From: Acidimicrobiia bacterium
Lineage (GTDB): Bacteria > Actinomycetota > Acidimicrobiia > Spongiisociales > JAHEDJ01
Direction: 5' to 3'
DNA length: 62,655 nt
Assembly: GCA_029210695.1 (NCBI GenBank)
Contig: JARGFH010000019.1
Location: forward strand, 1-62,655
Shown: piece after piece, positions 35,697-45,276 of the stretch
Layout of the letters: each line of letters opens with the position of its first letter
How positions within the stretch are numbered: the first letter of the stretch is position 1
The notes under the pieces: generated by a model
Database searches by the model: none
What the model saw: the letters and a program-made list of their open reading frames with translations, nothing else
Told to the model about the DNA's origin: nothing
Position numbers and translations under genes: made by a program

Positions 35697-36920
35697 TCAG
35701 GTGGCGTTTTCGAACAGAATCGATTCGCCTTGTCCGACACCGACACAGGCGGTGGCCAGGCCCTTGCCGATTTCGGGATTGCGGCGCATCCGATGCAGCA
35801 TCGTGGCCACCAGCCGGATGCCGCTCATGCCCAGAGGATGACCGAGGGCGATCGCTCCACCGTCGGGGTTGAGTATGTCCATCGGGATCGGCAGGTCTGA
35901 GAGCACCGCCAGTACCTGCGCAGCGAATGCTTCGTTGAGTTCGACCGTATCGAGATCTTCTACCCCCCAGCCGGCTCGCTGGAGCGCGATGCGGGTGGAC
36001 CGCACCGGACCGATGCCCATAACCGACGGGTCGACACCTGCCTGCCCGGAAGCTACCACCGTGGCCACCGGATCGAGGCTGAGCCGTTCGCATGCGGCCG
36101 CTGAGGCAAGCAGGACCGCTCCTGCCCCGTCGTTCAATGTGGAAGAGTTGCCGGCGGTCACCGACCCGCCTTCGCGGAAGGCCGGTCGAAGTCGGGCCAG
36201 CGCCTCGAGCGACGTGTCGGCGCGTGGACCCTCGTCGCGATCGACGACCACCGGGTCGCCGCGCCGCTGGGGTATTCGCACTCCAAGGACATGATCCTGA
36301 TAGCGGCCCTCATCCCAGGCAGCGAGAGCAAATTGGTGGGACCGGAGAGCGAACCGGTCTTGGGCCTCTCTGGAGATCCCGTAGCGCTGCACGAGGTTCT
36401 CGGCAGTTTCTCCCATGGCAAGGGGTGGATGCATCGCCGCCAGGCGCGGGTTGACGAACCGCCAACCGAGAGATGAGTCGTGGATCTCGGGGGGCCCTCC
36501 TGAGAAGGCCCGCTCGCCCTTGGCCATGACATAAGGGGCGCGAGTCATGGATTCCACCCCTCCGGCAATCACTACGTCGGCTTCTCCCAGGGCGATCATC
36601 CGGAATCCGTGGACGACCGCCGCCAGTCCCGAAGCGCACAGCCGATTGAGGGTGATGCCCGGCACCGTGGTCGGATACCCGGCCAACAGCAGCGCCATCC
36701 GCGCCACGTCGCGGTTGTCCTCGCCAGCCTGCCCGGCGCATCCGGCGGCCACCTCGTCGACCTCTGCCGGGTCCAGGTTGTTGCGGGCAAGGATCTCCCG
36801 GAGGGTGAGGGCTAGGAGATCGTCGGGTCGCACGGTTGCCAAAGCCCCCGCATAACGACCGATCGGGGTGCGCACCGCATCGACGACGAAGACGGGTCGT
36901 CGGCCGTCGGAGAAGGTCAT
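35697..36920 (-). CDS. Acetyl-CoA acyltransferase (thiolase)
   Basis: 407 aa. All catalytic blocks are intact: Cys95 in LNRLCASGL, GGVESMTRAPYVM, the NEAFA loop, GGAIALGHPLGMSG with the catalytic His and ATACVGVGQGESI with the second Cys. The length and sequence resemble the beta-ketoadipyl-CoA/acetyl-CoA acyltransferase branch. No beta-oxidation partners lie next to it. I use the ATG at 36920; the extension to 36965 is weak. Confidence 0.9.
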   Translation of the reverse strand: MTFSDGRRPVFVVDAVRTPIGRYAGALATVRPDDLLALTLREILARNNLDPAEVDEVAAGCAGQAGEDNRDVARMALLLAGYPTTVPGITLNRLCASGLAAVVHGFRMIALGEADVVIAGGVESMTRAPYVMAKGERAFSGGPPEIHDSSLGWRFVNPRLAAMHPPLAMGETAENLVQRYGISREAQDRFALRSHQFALAAWDEGRYQDHVLGVRIPQRRGDPVVVDRDEGPRADTSLEALARLRPAFREGGSVTAGNSSTLNDGAGAVLLASAAACERLSLDPVATVVASGQAGVDPSVMGIGPVRSTRIALQRAGWGVEDLDTVELNEAFAAQVLAVLSDLPIPMDILNPDGGAIALGHPLGMSGIRLVATMLHRMRRNPEIGKGLATACVGVGQGESILFENAT

Positions 36921-37220
36921 GAGTCTGGCCGGGTGGATCGCGGTGGAACGAGGGTCACAATGCAACGATAATCGCTGATGTATTGGGATCCCAGCGGCAC
37001 CGATTTGAGTGCTTCGGCGAGGGTTGGGAACGACTCAAGGGTCCTTGATCAGTTGCGGTCGGGGCGCAATCCCCATCGCAGGTCTGGAGTCCGCCGGACG
37101 GCACCTCCTCTGCATATCACGGGCTGCTGTGCCGGCTACCCGTGGTAGCGGGCATGCCCTTCCTGCTCTGGCGGGTGACACCGCTTGCTTTGCCCACTAG
37201 CGTGCCCGTCAGGAGGGGCC
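36921..37220. other. 300-bp gap with a short shared relic
   Basis: No complete gene is visible. On the minus strand a short open frame reads SFPTLAEALKSVPLGSQYIS and ends in a TGA that overlaps the thiolase ATG. The DNA at 37007-37034 matches 46496-46523 at 26 of 28 bases, and both copies read SFPTLAEAL, so this is probably a remnant of a gene family once present in both spacers. The right part holds the promoter region and AGGAGGGG ribosome site of the gene at 37221. Confidence 0.4.
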
Positions 37221-40200
37221 ATGACCTGTAGTAGCTGTGGTGCGGAGAACCGTCCCGGAGCCAAGTTCTGTTCGGAATGCGGCACGCCGCAGTCACAGGC
37301 GTGCGCGTCGTGTCAGTCGCCCCTCCAGCCATCGGACAAGTTCTGCGCCGAGTGCGGTACCCCGACCGGTGGAGACGTCCCGGCCACCATGGGTCCGGAT
37401 TCGGCAACCGTCGGGGATGCTGCGACGCCCGAGGAGCGCAGGTTCGTCTCGGCGCTCTTCGTCGACCTCGTCGGGTTCACCCCGCTCACCGCGTCGCGTG
37501 ATTCCGAAGAGGTGCGCCACATGCTCACGGTCTACTTCGACCGGGCCAGGGAGGTCGTCGACCGCTTCGGTGGCGAGATCGAGAAGTACATCGGCGACGC
37601 CGTGATGGCCGTGTGGGGAGCCCACACTGCCCATGAGGACGACGCCGAGCGGGCCGTGCGAGCTGCCCTCGAGCTTGTCGATGCTGTGCATGCAGTGGGG
37701 GAGGAGCTCAACCTCCCCGATCTCCGCGCCCGGGCCGGCGTGGTCTCGGGTGAGGCGGTCGTCGGCGGAGACGGCAACGCCTCCACGGGCCTCATCGTCG
37801 GCGACACCGTCAACACCGCCTCGCGGGTCCAGTCGGCTGCCGCGCCCGGCCAGGTGCTCGTCGGGCGATCGACCAAGGATCTCGCCAGCAAGTCGATCGA
37901 GTTCGAGTCGGCCGGCTCCCTCGACCTCAAAGGGAAGGAAGGGCCCGTCGAGGCGTTCCGAGCTGTGCGGGTCGTCGCCGGGGTTGGTGGGACTCGCCGA
38001 GCCGGCGGCCTTGTTTCTCCGTTCGTGGGACGGACGGATGAACTGCGCCTCCTCAAGGACAATCTGCATTCCGTGCAGCGGGACGGCATGCTGCGCATGG
38101 TCTCGATCGTCGGCCAGGGTGGAATCGGGAAGAGCCGCCTACTCGATGAGTTGTGGAGCTACGTCGATGGCCTCAACGATGACGTGTACTGGCACCACGG
38201 CCGTTCGCTCCCGTACGGGGAGAACGCCGGGTTCTGGGCGATCGGGGAGATGGTCCGTCAACGGTGCGGGATCACCGAGGGAGACGACGAGCACAAGACG
38301 CGGACCCGACTCCGCACCGCCCTCGCCGAACTGGTTCCCGACGCTGATGACCGGGCGTGGATGGAACCGAAGCTGGAGAACCTACTCGGCATCTCTGAGG
38401 CGGTCGCCGAACGGGCGGAACTCTTCGCCGCCTGGCGGATGCTCTTCACCAACGTCACGGCCCTCGGCCCCGTCGTGATGGCGTTCGAGGACCTCCACCG
38501 CGCCGACGATGGAATGCTGGAGTTCATCGAGGATCTCGTCGAGATCGCAGCATCCGAGCCGATCCTTGTCATCTCTCTTGCCCGCCCGACGCTGCTCGAA
38601 CGGCGAGCCGGGTGGGGATCAGGGCGGGCGAGCAGCGTAAGTCTCCACCTCGCCCCTCTTCCCCCGCCGACGATGGAGGAACTGTTGCGCGGGGTCGTTA
38701 ACGACGCACCCGCCAGCCTCGTCGACCAGCTCGTGGAGCGGTCTGGCGGGATTCCGCTCTATGCCGTCGAGATGATCCGCATGCTCATCGCTCGCGAGCT
38801 CATTCGCCCACTGGACGAGCATCGATACGAGATGGCGGGCGAAGTGGGGGGCGTGGATATCCCCGATTCCCTCAGCGGCCTCGTAGGCGCCCGCCTCGAC
38901 CAGTTCGGTTCAAGCGCGAGGGCTCTCATCGCCGACGCCGCCATCTTGGGACAATCGTTCCGGGCTGAGGCGCTGGCCTCGCTCCGCGACGACCCGGTGG
39001 AGGCGCTGGAAGAGCGACTGGCAGAACTCGTCCGCAAGGAGATCCTCACTCTCAACCGCGACCCGCGCTCGCCCGAACAAGGCCAGTACCAGTTCGTGCA
39101 GTCGATCATCCGCGAGGTCGCTCATGACCGGGTGAGTCGTGCCGATCGGGTGCGACTTCACCAGCAGGTGGCCGCCTTCTACGAGTCTCAGAACGAGCCG
39201 GAGATGACCGGGATCATCGCCAGCCACTACCTCGATGCCCTCGAGGCCGCCGGGGACGGTCCCGGTGTCGACGGCCTTCTGCCGCGGGTGATCGCGAGTC
39301 TTCTGAGTGCCGCAGACCGAGCCGATCTGCTCGGCTCCTACGGCCAGGTCGTCAATCTCTGCCTGCGGGGCGTCGATCTCGCCGGCGACCCGGCCTGGCG
39401 GGGCGAGTTGCTCACCAGGGCTGCCCGCGCCGCCCACTCTGCCCTGGACGAACGAGCCCGGGACCTCGCCCAGCAGGCGGTGGCGGAGTTCGATGTCGCC
39501 GACAGCCCGCTCGGCCGCGTGAAAGCGGCGGCCGTGCGCGCCAAGCTCCTCGACGACGTCGGGGAGTCGAACGATGCCTGGCCGCCGCTGTTGGAGGCAC
39601 TCGAGGCCGACCCGGGTGAGACCCCCGATCACGTGGTCGCAATGGCCGAGCTGGCTCGGGCATTCATGCTCGATGGTCAGCCCCAGGGAATGGACTGGAC
39701 CGAGCGAGCACTCGGTGTTGCCGAGGATCTCGACATGATCCCGACCATCGCCGAACTGTGGGCGACCAAAGGTGCCGGCCTGGGCACGTCGGGCCGCCTG
39801 CGTGAGGCGCGAGTTCTCCTCTCGGCTGCGCTCGATCTCTCCCGAGAACACCAGCTGAGCGCCACCAAGCGCCGTGTCACCGCCAACCTCAACTACATTT
39901 CGGGGGGTTCCGTTGACCCGTTCGTCGAGGAGCGGATCGAGGATGCTCGCCGTATCGGCGACCCTCGCCTGCTCCTGGAAGCGCTCATGTCCAAGGCTGG
40001 GCGTTGGCACATCACCCTCGACATGGATGAGTACTTCGAGGCGATGGCCGAGATGGAGACCATCCCGATGGATGCGGCAATGGCAGACCAGGTCGAGGAA
40101 GGACGGAACGAAGTCGACCTCCTGCGAGGAGATGTGGAGAGAACGGTCGCAGCCATCGAGGAGCGCTGGGCCTCGCAGGGAACGGGCGATCAGCAGACCC

Positions 40201-40703
40201 AGGCGAATCGCCAGGTGGCGAGAGCCACGCACGCCTTCTACCGGGGCGACCCGGTGTCTGCCGTCAGGCTGGCCATGGAGAGCGGCCATCGATCGCCGGT
40301 CGGTCACCAGTACAACTTTGCGATGGTTTTCGCTCTCCGGATGGTGGATGCAGAGACGCTTCGATCGATCCGCGACGCGGAGGCCGAGCTGCCCCGGCTA
40401 CGGGTCGCCATCCTCCGTGAGCACGGCTTCGAAGGAGCGCTGGCCGCGCTCGCGGGAGACGTAGCGGAGGCCGAGGCCCGTTTTGCGGCGGCCATCGAGA
40501 TCGGCGACGAGATTTGGGGACCGATCTACTGCGGGCTGGTGCGGGCGTCGACGCCGCTCTACCTCGGCGGTGATCACCCCCGGGCCAGGGAATGGGCAGG
40601 GGAGACGCGCGCCAAATGGGAGAAGGCAGGGTTGAAAACCCTGCTCGACGTCTACGCCGAGCCGTTCGCGCTGCTCGACACGGCGGCCGCCGAGACCGCG
40701 TAG
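37221..40703 (+). CDS. Double zinc ribbon - class III cyclase - AAA ATPase protein
   Basis: 1160 aa. Two zinc ribbons come first (CSSCGAENRPGAKFCSECG and CASCQSPLQPSDKFCAECG). One cyclase domain (about residues 75-250) keeps every key residue: metal Asp in LFVDLVGFT and GDAVM, the Lys in EKYIGD, and Asn/Arg in GDTVNTASRVQ. It is followed by a P-loop ATPase (GQGGIGKSRLL) with Walker-B-like MAFEDLHRADD and a long helical repeat region. It should be an active adenylate cyclase-like signal transducer. AGGAGGGG precedes the ATG. Confidence 0.9.
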   Translation: MTCSSCGAENRPGAKFCSECGTPQSQACASCQSPLQPSDKFCAECGTPTGGDVPATMGPDSATVGDAATPEERRFVSALFVDLVGFTPLTASRDSEEVRHMLTVYFDRAREVVDRFGGEIEKYIGDAVMAVWGAHTAHEDDAERAVRAALELVDAVHAVGEELNLPDLRARAGVVSGEAVVGGDGNASTGLIVGDTVNTASRVQSAAAPGQVLVGRSTKDLASKSIEFESAGSLDLKGKEGPVEAFRAVRVVAGVGGTRRAGGLVSPFVGRTDELRLLKDNLHSVQRDGMLRMVSIVGQGGIGKSRLLDELWSYVDGLNDDVYWHHGRSLPYGENAGFWAIGEMVRQRCGITEGDDEHKTRTRLRTALAELVPDADDRAWMEPKLENLLGISEAVAERAELFAAWRMLFTNVTALGPVVMAFEDLHRADDGMLEFIEDLVEIAASEPILVISLARPTLLERRAGWGSGRASSVSLHLAPLPPPTMEELLRGVVNDAPASLVDQLVERSGGIPLYAVEMIRMLIARELIRPLDEHRYEMAGEVGGVDIPDSLSGLVGARLDQFGSSARALIADAAILGQSFRAEALASLRDDPVEALEERLAELVRKEILTLNRDPRSPEQGQYQFVQSIIREVAHDRVSRADRVRLHQQVAAFYESQNEPEMTGIIASHYLDALEAAGDGPGVDGLLPRVIASLLSAADRADLLGSYGQVVNLCLRGVDLAGDPAWRGELLTRAARAAHSALDERARDLAQQAVAEFDVADSPLGRVKAAAVRAKLLDDVGESNDAWPPLLEALEADPGETPDHVVAMAELARAFMLDGQPQGMDWTERALGVAEDLDMIPTIAELWATKGAGLGTSGRLREARVLLSAALDLSREHQLSATKRRVTANLNYISGGSVDPFVEERIEDARRIGDPRLLLEALMSKAGRWHITLDMDEYFEAMAEMETIPMDAAMADQVEEGRNEVDLLRGDVERTVAAIEERWASQGTGDQQTQANRQVARATHAFYRGDPVSAVRLAMESGHRSPVGHQYNFAMVFALRMVDAETLRSIRDAEAELPRLRVAILREHGFEGALAALAGDVAEAEARFAAAIEIGDEIWGPIYCGLVRASTPLYLGGDHPRAREWAGETRAKWEKAGLKTLLDVYAEPFALLDTAAAETA

Positions 40704-40983
40704 GGCTCAACTCGGGACGGATAGGGCTCTGCACTGATCTTGACGTTCCCTCCGCGGAAGTCGCTGTGCAGCAGTCGCATCGGCTCTCGATCGGGCAGCG
40801 ACCGGAAGAGGTCTCGTACCAGCGCCCGGCCTTCCTCGTATGTGGCCCTCCGATTCGGTGGTGCGGGCGGCATCGAGGTCGTACTCGTCGAGCACCTGTT
40901 CAGCAATGGCCGCCGATAGGAGGGCGGGAACCCGGGAGTGGGCGCGCAACGTCAGAAACGGGATGAAGGAAAGGCAAGGAATC
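40704..40983 (-). pseudogene. Frameshifted APH-kinase-like remnant
   Basis: On the minus strand one frame reads RVPALLSAAIAEQVLDEYDL and another, further along, reads RALVRDLFRSLPDRE followed by RLLHSDFRGGNVKI. HSDFRGGN fits the HxDxxxxN catalytic loop of aminoglycoside/choline kinase-type proteins. Neither frame is long enough, and the two are out of register, so this is a decayed fragment. The plus strand carries only the ribosome site of the lipoprotein gene that follows. Confidence 0.4.
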
Positions 40984-41469
40984 ATGTATCGCCTCATTGC
41001 ACTGCTCGCAGCCACCGCCATACTGCTCGCCGCCTGCGGCGGCGGGATCGCCGACCCGGCACAGCCATCCGATGTCGGCAATGCGCCCACCACCCAACCT
41101 CTTGAAACGGGAGGCGACACTCCGCTCGCCGACGACGCCGGTGGCACGATAATGGCCGGTATGGGCCCCGGCATCAGCGTCGCCGAGCTACTCGCTACGA
41201 CCGGCGACGGTCCGTTCCTGGTCAACGGCTACGTGTTCGTCGGCACCGACGGCAGTGTCGTCATTGCCGATGCCATCGCCGAGTCCTATCCACCTCAGCC
41301 CGCGGGTGCGCAGATCCCGGTCGAGGGAGTCGACCTCATGCAACTCCCCCTCGTCGAGGGCGCGGTCGACGCTGAGATCCCCACCTCGTCGTGGACGGAA
41401 CAACCGGTCCAGCTGCTCGGCGACCTCATCGACGGCGTGTTCGTTGGAAACTCGGTCGCATCAGCCTGA
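40984..41469 (+). CDS. Small predicted lipoprotein
   Basis: 161 aa. A signal peptide ends at lipobox LLAAC with Cys18. The mature part begins with a Thr/Pro/Gly-rich linker, then a compact beta-rich domain (FLVNGYVFVGTDGSVVIADAIAESYPP, QLLGDLIDGVFVG) that may be OB-like. I do not recognise the family. The ATG is preceded by AAGGCAAGGAATC. It is probably exported and membrane-anchored. Confidence 0.7.
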   Translation: MYRLIALLAATAILLAACGGGIADPAQPSDVGNAPTTQPLETGGDTPLADDAGGTIMAGMGPGISVAELLATTGDGPFLVNGYVFVGTDGSVVIADAIAESYPPQPAGAQIPVEGVDLMQLPLVEGAVDAEIPTSSWTEQPVQLLGDLIDGVFVGNSVASA

Positions 41470-41490
41470 ACCGGCCCTACCTCGACCAAT

Positions 41491-41643
41491 AGTCGCGGCA
41501 AACCCGTCAAGCGCCTGAAGACCGCCGAGGTCATCCACGGCAAGCCCGGTGGGATGACGCTGGTGATGGGCTTCGACTCCGCTGACGACATCATCGCCAG
41601 GTTCACGAGTACAACACCACCGTCTGGAACCCTGCGCCGTTGA
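41491..41643 (+). pseudogene. Orphan coding fragment
   Basis: Within the 317-bp gap 41470-41786 there is one stretch with clear coding character (KRLKTAEVIHGKPGGMTLV, then MGFDSADDIIARF), in the same frame as the preceding lipoprotein but after its stop and without a start codon. It vaguely resembles small ferredoxin-fold DUF1330-type domains. The rest of the gap up to the MscS ribosome site holds nothing I can identify. Confidence 0.3.
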
Positions 41644-41786
41644 TGAGTATCGGTACAGAGGACACTGCGAGCTGGAAGCGTCGGTCTCCGGCTGCTACCG
41701 CGGGTCGGGTCTGGTCCCTGTTCGAGATACCATCGGCCTTGCTGGTACCTTGGCCGGCATCAGGTGTCGGCTGCTGCGGAGGACAG

Positions 41787-42920
41787 ATGGAACCCACCCT
41801 CGTGCTTGCTCAGGAAACGCTCACCGATGCGTGCGGTGCCGACCCGGGCCCCCTGTGTGAGTTGATTCTCGACATCACAGGCAACGAATCGCTCGCGTCG
41901 GCATCGGACTGGTTTCAGGCGCCGCTGGCTGCCCTGTTGATTCTCGCCGTCGCCTGGCTGGTCAACCGGATCGTTCGCCGGATGATCTCGAGAATGGTCG
42001 ACAGGATGGTGGCAAGCCGCGAAGCCGAGCAAGCTTCGGAAGCTGTGGAAGCAGAGGCCAAGGCTCGAAACGAGCGCCGGCCGAATCTCCGGCAGCGGGC
42101 ACTGGCCCGGGCCTTGGACTTGCGCGAGTCTTCTGAACGCGCCGCGCAGCGCGCCCGCACCCTCGGCAATGTGATGGGCGGCCTGGCCTCGATCATTATC
42201 TACACGATGGCCGCCTTGATGGCGCTCGCCGAGTTCGACGTCAACCTGGGACCTCTCATCGCCAGCGCCGGGATTGTGGGTATTGCTCTGGGCTTCGGTG
42301 CCCAGAGCCTGGTGAAGGACTACCTGAGCGGGATCTTCATGCTGATCGAAGATCAGTACGGCGTCGGGGATGTCATCGATGTCGGCGATGCGGCCGGGGT
42401 GGTCGAGGCGGTGAGCCTGCGCACCACCCAACTTCGGGACGTTCATGGCACGTTGTGGCACTTTCCGAATGGTGAGATTCGTCGTGTGGCCAACAAGTCT
42501 CAGGAGTGGGCCCGCGCGGTGTTGGATGTCGAGGTCGCATACGACACCGACATTGCCCGGGCGATGTCGGTCATCAAGCGCGTTGCTGATGAGGTGTGGG
42601 AAGAGGCCCCGGACAACGCCACCATCCTGGAGGAACCGGAGATATGGGGCGTTGAGGCGTTTGGGGCGAATGCCATCGCTCTTCGTCTGGCCATGAAGGT
42701 GGAACCGGCCGAACAGTGGACCACCGCCCGCCTGGTTCGTGGGCGCCTCAAAGAGGCTTTCGATGCCGAAGGAATCGAGATACCGTTTCCGCAGCGCACC
42801 GTGTGGATGCATCAGGTCGAGGCCGAGCCAACCGAGGAACCGGTCGGTGGCGCCGTGGAAGACCACGCCCACGAGGAAATAGTTGCCGAGGAGCCGGCAG
42901 AGGAGGAAGCGGGGGAGTAG
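41787..42920 (+). CDS. MscS-family mechanosensitive channel
   Basis: 377 aa. TM segments are followed by the MscS core: LGPLIASAGIVGIALGFGAQSLVKDYLSGIFMLIEDQYGVGDVIDVG, the TM3b-like pore helix and beta domain. Next come the conserved FPNGEIRRVANKS and a C-terminal vestibule domain. A charged coiled coil (SREAEQASEAVEAEAKARNER) separates TM1 from the core. The acidic tail (EEPAEEEAGE) is extra. The start has GGAGGACAG. It protects against osmotic downshock. Confidence 0.9.
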   Translation: MEPTLVLAQETLTDACGADPGPLCELILDITGNESLASASDWFQAPLAALLILAVAWLVNRIVRRMISRMVDRMVASREAEQASEAVEAEAKARNERRPNLRQRALARALDLRESSERAAQRARTLGNVMGGLASIIIYTMAALMALAEFDVNLGPLIASAGIVGIALGFGAQSLVKDYLSGIFMLIEDQYGVGDVIDVGDAAGVVEAVSLRTTQLRDVHGTLWHFPNGEIRRVANKSQEWARAVLDVEVAYDTDIARAMSVIKRVADEVWEEAPDNATILEEPEIWGVEAFGANAIALRLAMKVEPAEQWTTARLVRGRLKEAFDAEGIEIPFPQRTVWMHQVEAEPTEEPVGGAVEDHAHEEIVAEEPAEEEAGE

Positions 42921-42999
42921 TCACGGGTCTGGCATCCAGCTGCTGGGGCGTGTCTGGCTTGTGCTCTGTTCGCTCCCCGATGAACCCCGAACCAGGGCA

Positions 43000-43022
43000 A
43001 GTCCCGAGCTGAGTGCGGGACT
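43000..43022 (+). terminator. Hairpin downstream of the MscS gene
   Basis: A 7-bp perfect stem, AGTCCCG (43000-43006) and CGGGACT (43016-43022), lies 80 bp after the MscS stop. There is no T-run behind it, so terminator function is only a guess. Confidence 0.25.
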
Positions 43023-43139
43023 CCGGAGAGGCTTCGCTGCGACCGGCCTCAGTATTCGAGTGCAGCCCGAGCCTGCCTGCAACCTTCGAGCGTGCACCAC
43101 GCAACTCTTCTCTTGGCTTCGACTTGAAGACGATGTCGA

Positions 43140-43304
43140 CTCTCAGTCAACTGCTACCCAACCACCGATCGGCCGTAGAGATCGAAGCTACGCAATGGGC
43201 CGTCGAGAAGACGCGGTAGGGGTCCGATGCCAAGAGACCCGGCGCAATCGGGACTGCTTCGTGAATCGTCCGGCTGATGACGCGCAGGCACGGGTCACAC
43301 CACC
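43140..43304 (-). pseudogene. Duplicated 3' end of the terpenoid-cyclase-like gene
   Basis: These 165 bp match 51441-51605 without gaps and with 15 differences (91% identity). They preserve the reading frame: WCDPCLRVISRTIHEA, DPYRVFSTAHCVAS, then a stop at the same place. No 5' part exists, so this is an orphan C-terminal fragment. It lies in the 472-bp gap 42921-43392; apart from this and the hairpin at 43000 I see nothing else there. Confidence 0.85.
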
Positions 43305-43392
43305 GGGGCGGATTCCGTTCAGCGTTCCGGGGATCGAGAGCGCAGGGTATGGAGGTCGGCGCGCTTGGCTGCGTGTTCCGGTTACCTCTATT

Positions 43393-44127
43393 TCATCCCT
43401 GGAGCATGGCGAGGGGAGCTTCCTCGCTCGCCAATCTGTCGAGGGCCGCCCGGTCGAAGCCCTTGAAGATGAACCAAAGAGCCAGGACCATTTCCTGCAC
43501 GGCAAGCGGGGCAATCAGCGTTATGGCGAGGGCACTCGAGACCTCGAGGAAGAGCACCACGATCGCCAACCCGCCGAGGACCGTTCCCAAGACCATCCCC
43601 CAGCCTGCAATCCACTGCGGCACCAGTCGCGATTTCCAGAGCATCCAGTTCAACATCAGCATCCCGACCACGAAGACGATGTTGTAGAGGGAGCCGGATG
43701 TGCCCGACCAGGCTTCGCCACCCATCAAGGTGCGTAACAGCAGGTCGATCTGATCGGTGTTGGCGGTGGGCGCTGCCACAAACTCGCGGGAAATGGCCAG
43801 CACCAGAAGCCGGTCGACTTCGATCTGAAAGAAGATCGCGGCTTCGAACAGGCGAAACGCCACGTACCCAATGGCCAGAGTGGCGCTGACGCGCCGCAAC
43901 ACCGGGTACAGCGCGACTGCGATCAGGGGAATCGCCAGAACGCAGGCGAATTCGATGAGAACGCCCAGTGGGATGTCATTCTTCGCACCTGCTGCCGCGG
44001 TCAGCACATCTGGGTCGGTCAGGGCAGGCTTGTAGAATGCCTCCCCAACGAACAGGAACGCAGTAGCAATGATGAAGAAGATCCCGGCCCAGATCGCGTT
44101 GTTCCGGTAGGTCGGTGTCGCTTCCAT
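43393..44127 (-). CDS. DUF4386-type membrane protein
   Basis: 244 aa with six or seven membrane segments: IWAGIFFIIATAFLFVGEA, GVLIEFACVLAIPLIAVALYPVL, GSLYNIVFVVGMLMLNWMLW, GWGMVLGTVLGGLAIVVLF. The conserved VLRRVSATLAIGYVAFRLFEA marks the DUF4386 family, whose function is unknown. The start at 44127 has AAGGAAGGG upstream and is better than the one at 44169. Confidence 0.82.
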   Translation of the reverse strand: MEATPTYRNNAIWAGIFFIIATAFLFVGEAFYKPALTDPDVLTAAAGAKNDIPLGVLIEFACVLAIPLIAVALYPVLRRVSATLAIGYVAFRLFEAAIFFQIEVDRLLVLAISREFVAAPTANTDQIDLLLRTLMGGEAWSGTSGSLYNIVFVVGMLMLNWMLWKSRLVPQWIAGWGMVLGTVLGGLAIVVLFLEVSSALAITLIAPLAVQEMVLALWFIFKGFDRAALDRLASEEAPLAMLQG

Positions 44128-44583
44128 CTTGTCATTACCCTTCCTTGCGGTGGCGGAAGTCGTGGACAACGGAGTACTTCGAGCGTCCTTTCGCAGGTCG
44201 TGAGGATCGTGGCGCTGCGGGTCCTCTGGTCGATCCTCCGGGCTCGGCAGTCCAACGCCCGGCAGCTCTCCGCCTCTCTCGAGTGACGGTCACCGACATA
44301 GTCGGTGTTCCCCGCTGCGGGGAGACTCTCCCTACCATGCCTGAGTTGCCGGGAGTCCGCCAGGGGCCTTTGGACCAGGCTGTCTGGGGCGTTCGTTCGG
44401 TCCGCCTCTCGTGTTCTACGCAGAGCTCCTCGACGATGTAGCCCGGTTTGGTCACAGTTCGGCACTTTGGATAGAAAGCGTCACTCCGTGGAAGACACCT
44501 CCGGAGAAAAGGGCCCCTTGGCGCAGAACCGGCCTTTCCAGGTTGGTCTCATCCGTCGAAGCGCAGTTGGCGTAGACCGCTCG
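44128..44583. other. Spacer without recognisable genes
   Basis: No frame here has convincing coding character. It contains adjacent hairpins at about 44291-44322 (CACCGAC/GTCGGTG and CCCCGC/GCGGGG). The second resembles a single type I-E CRISPR repeat, but no second copy exists. I can say nothing further about it. Confidence 0.3.
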
Positions 44584-44694
44584 CTAGTGGTCCGTCGCGG
44601 ATTTGGTGACTTGGTCTCCTGCCGGACGATCCCCGCTGTGGCAGGGTTCGTGGCACTGCCTACCCCGGTCATCAAATAGCAGACAGACCACTAG
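44584..44694. mobile_element. MITE-like 111-bp element
   Basis: Near-perfect 13-bp terminal inverted repeats, CTAGTGGTCCGTC (44584-44596) and GACAGACCACTAG (44682-44694), bound a 111-bp sequence with no ORF. The outermost CTAG on each side could be a target duplication. This is the shape of a non-autonomous transposable element, but no related transposase is seen in the window. Confidence 0.4.
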
Positions 44695-44703
44695 TCCGGC
44701 GAG

Positions 44704-45276
44704 CTAGCTCCGTACCGCGGACGATTCGAGTGCGTCGGCGAGCCGCTCGACGAGCCATGCGAATGATGCGTCCACCTCTACCTCGAGTCCGAACCCGCCG
44801 ATGCCCTCGAGCGACACGAACCCGTGGAGCGCAGCCCGAAGCGTCCGGGCGGCATGGATCGCCTCCTCCTCGTCGAGGTCGTATCCGCGCAGGATGGCGA
44901 GGACCGGTTCCACGGGCCGCATGGAGACTCTGGCGTACTCCTCGTCGTCGGGCCGCGCTCGAGCAGTCAACTCGTAGAGGCCGGGGTGGGCGGCGGCGTA
45001 GGAGCGGAACTCAACGGCGATGGCATGTAAGGCAGCCCGTCCTGTGCGGCCCATGGCCGCCGCGCTGAGCCTGGTGGCGAGGTTCTCGATGGCCCGCATG
45101 GCGACGTCGCGGCGGAGGGTGTCGAGTCGGGTGACATGGTTGTACAGCGAAGGCGGTTTGACGCCCAGCTCCCGGGCGACCCGGCTCAGCGTGAGCCCCG
45201 ATGTTCCCTCCGCTTCGACGATGGCGGTGGCGGCATCGACGACCGCCTCCGCGGTGAGTCCTCTGCGCCCGGTCAA
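44704..45276 (-). CDS. TetR/AcrR-family transcriptional regulator
   Basis: 190 aa. The N-terminal helix-turn-helix (GLTLSRVARELGVKPPSLYNHV) is the standard TetR DNA-binding domain, and the C-terminal part (HPGLYELTARARPDDEEYARV...LRAALHGFVSLEG) matches the WHG/TetR_C_33 type. The TTG start overlaps the hydrolase stop (TTGA), so the two genes form an operon and the regulator probably controls the promoter/operator at 46093-46138. Confidence 0.88.
   Translation of the reverse strand: MTGRRGLTAEAVVDAATAIVEAEGTSGLTLSRVARELGVKPPSLYNHVTRLDTLRRDVAMRAIENLATRLSAAAMGRTGRAALHAIAVEFRSYAAAHPGLYELTARARPDDEEYARVSMRPVEPVLAILRGYDLDEEEAIHAARTLRAALHGFVSLEGIGGFGLEVEVDASFAWLVERLADALESSAVRS

Noticed and set aside
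38910-40307. 465-aa antisense ORF inside the zinc-ribbon cyclase-ATPase gene
   Set aside because: A high-GC shadow of a strongly supported gene; composition is typical of antisense frames and no domain is recognisable.
44291-44322. Type I-E CRISPR-repeat-like sequence (GTGTTCCCCGC...GCGGGG)
   Set aside because: A single occurrence, no spacer periodicity and no cas gene in the window.
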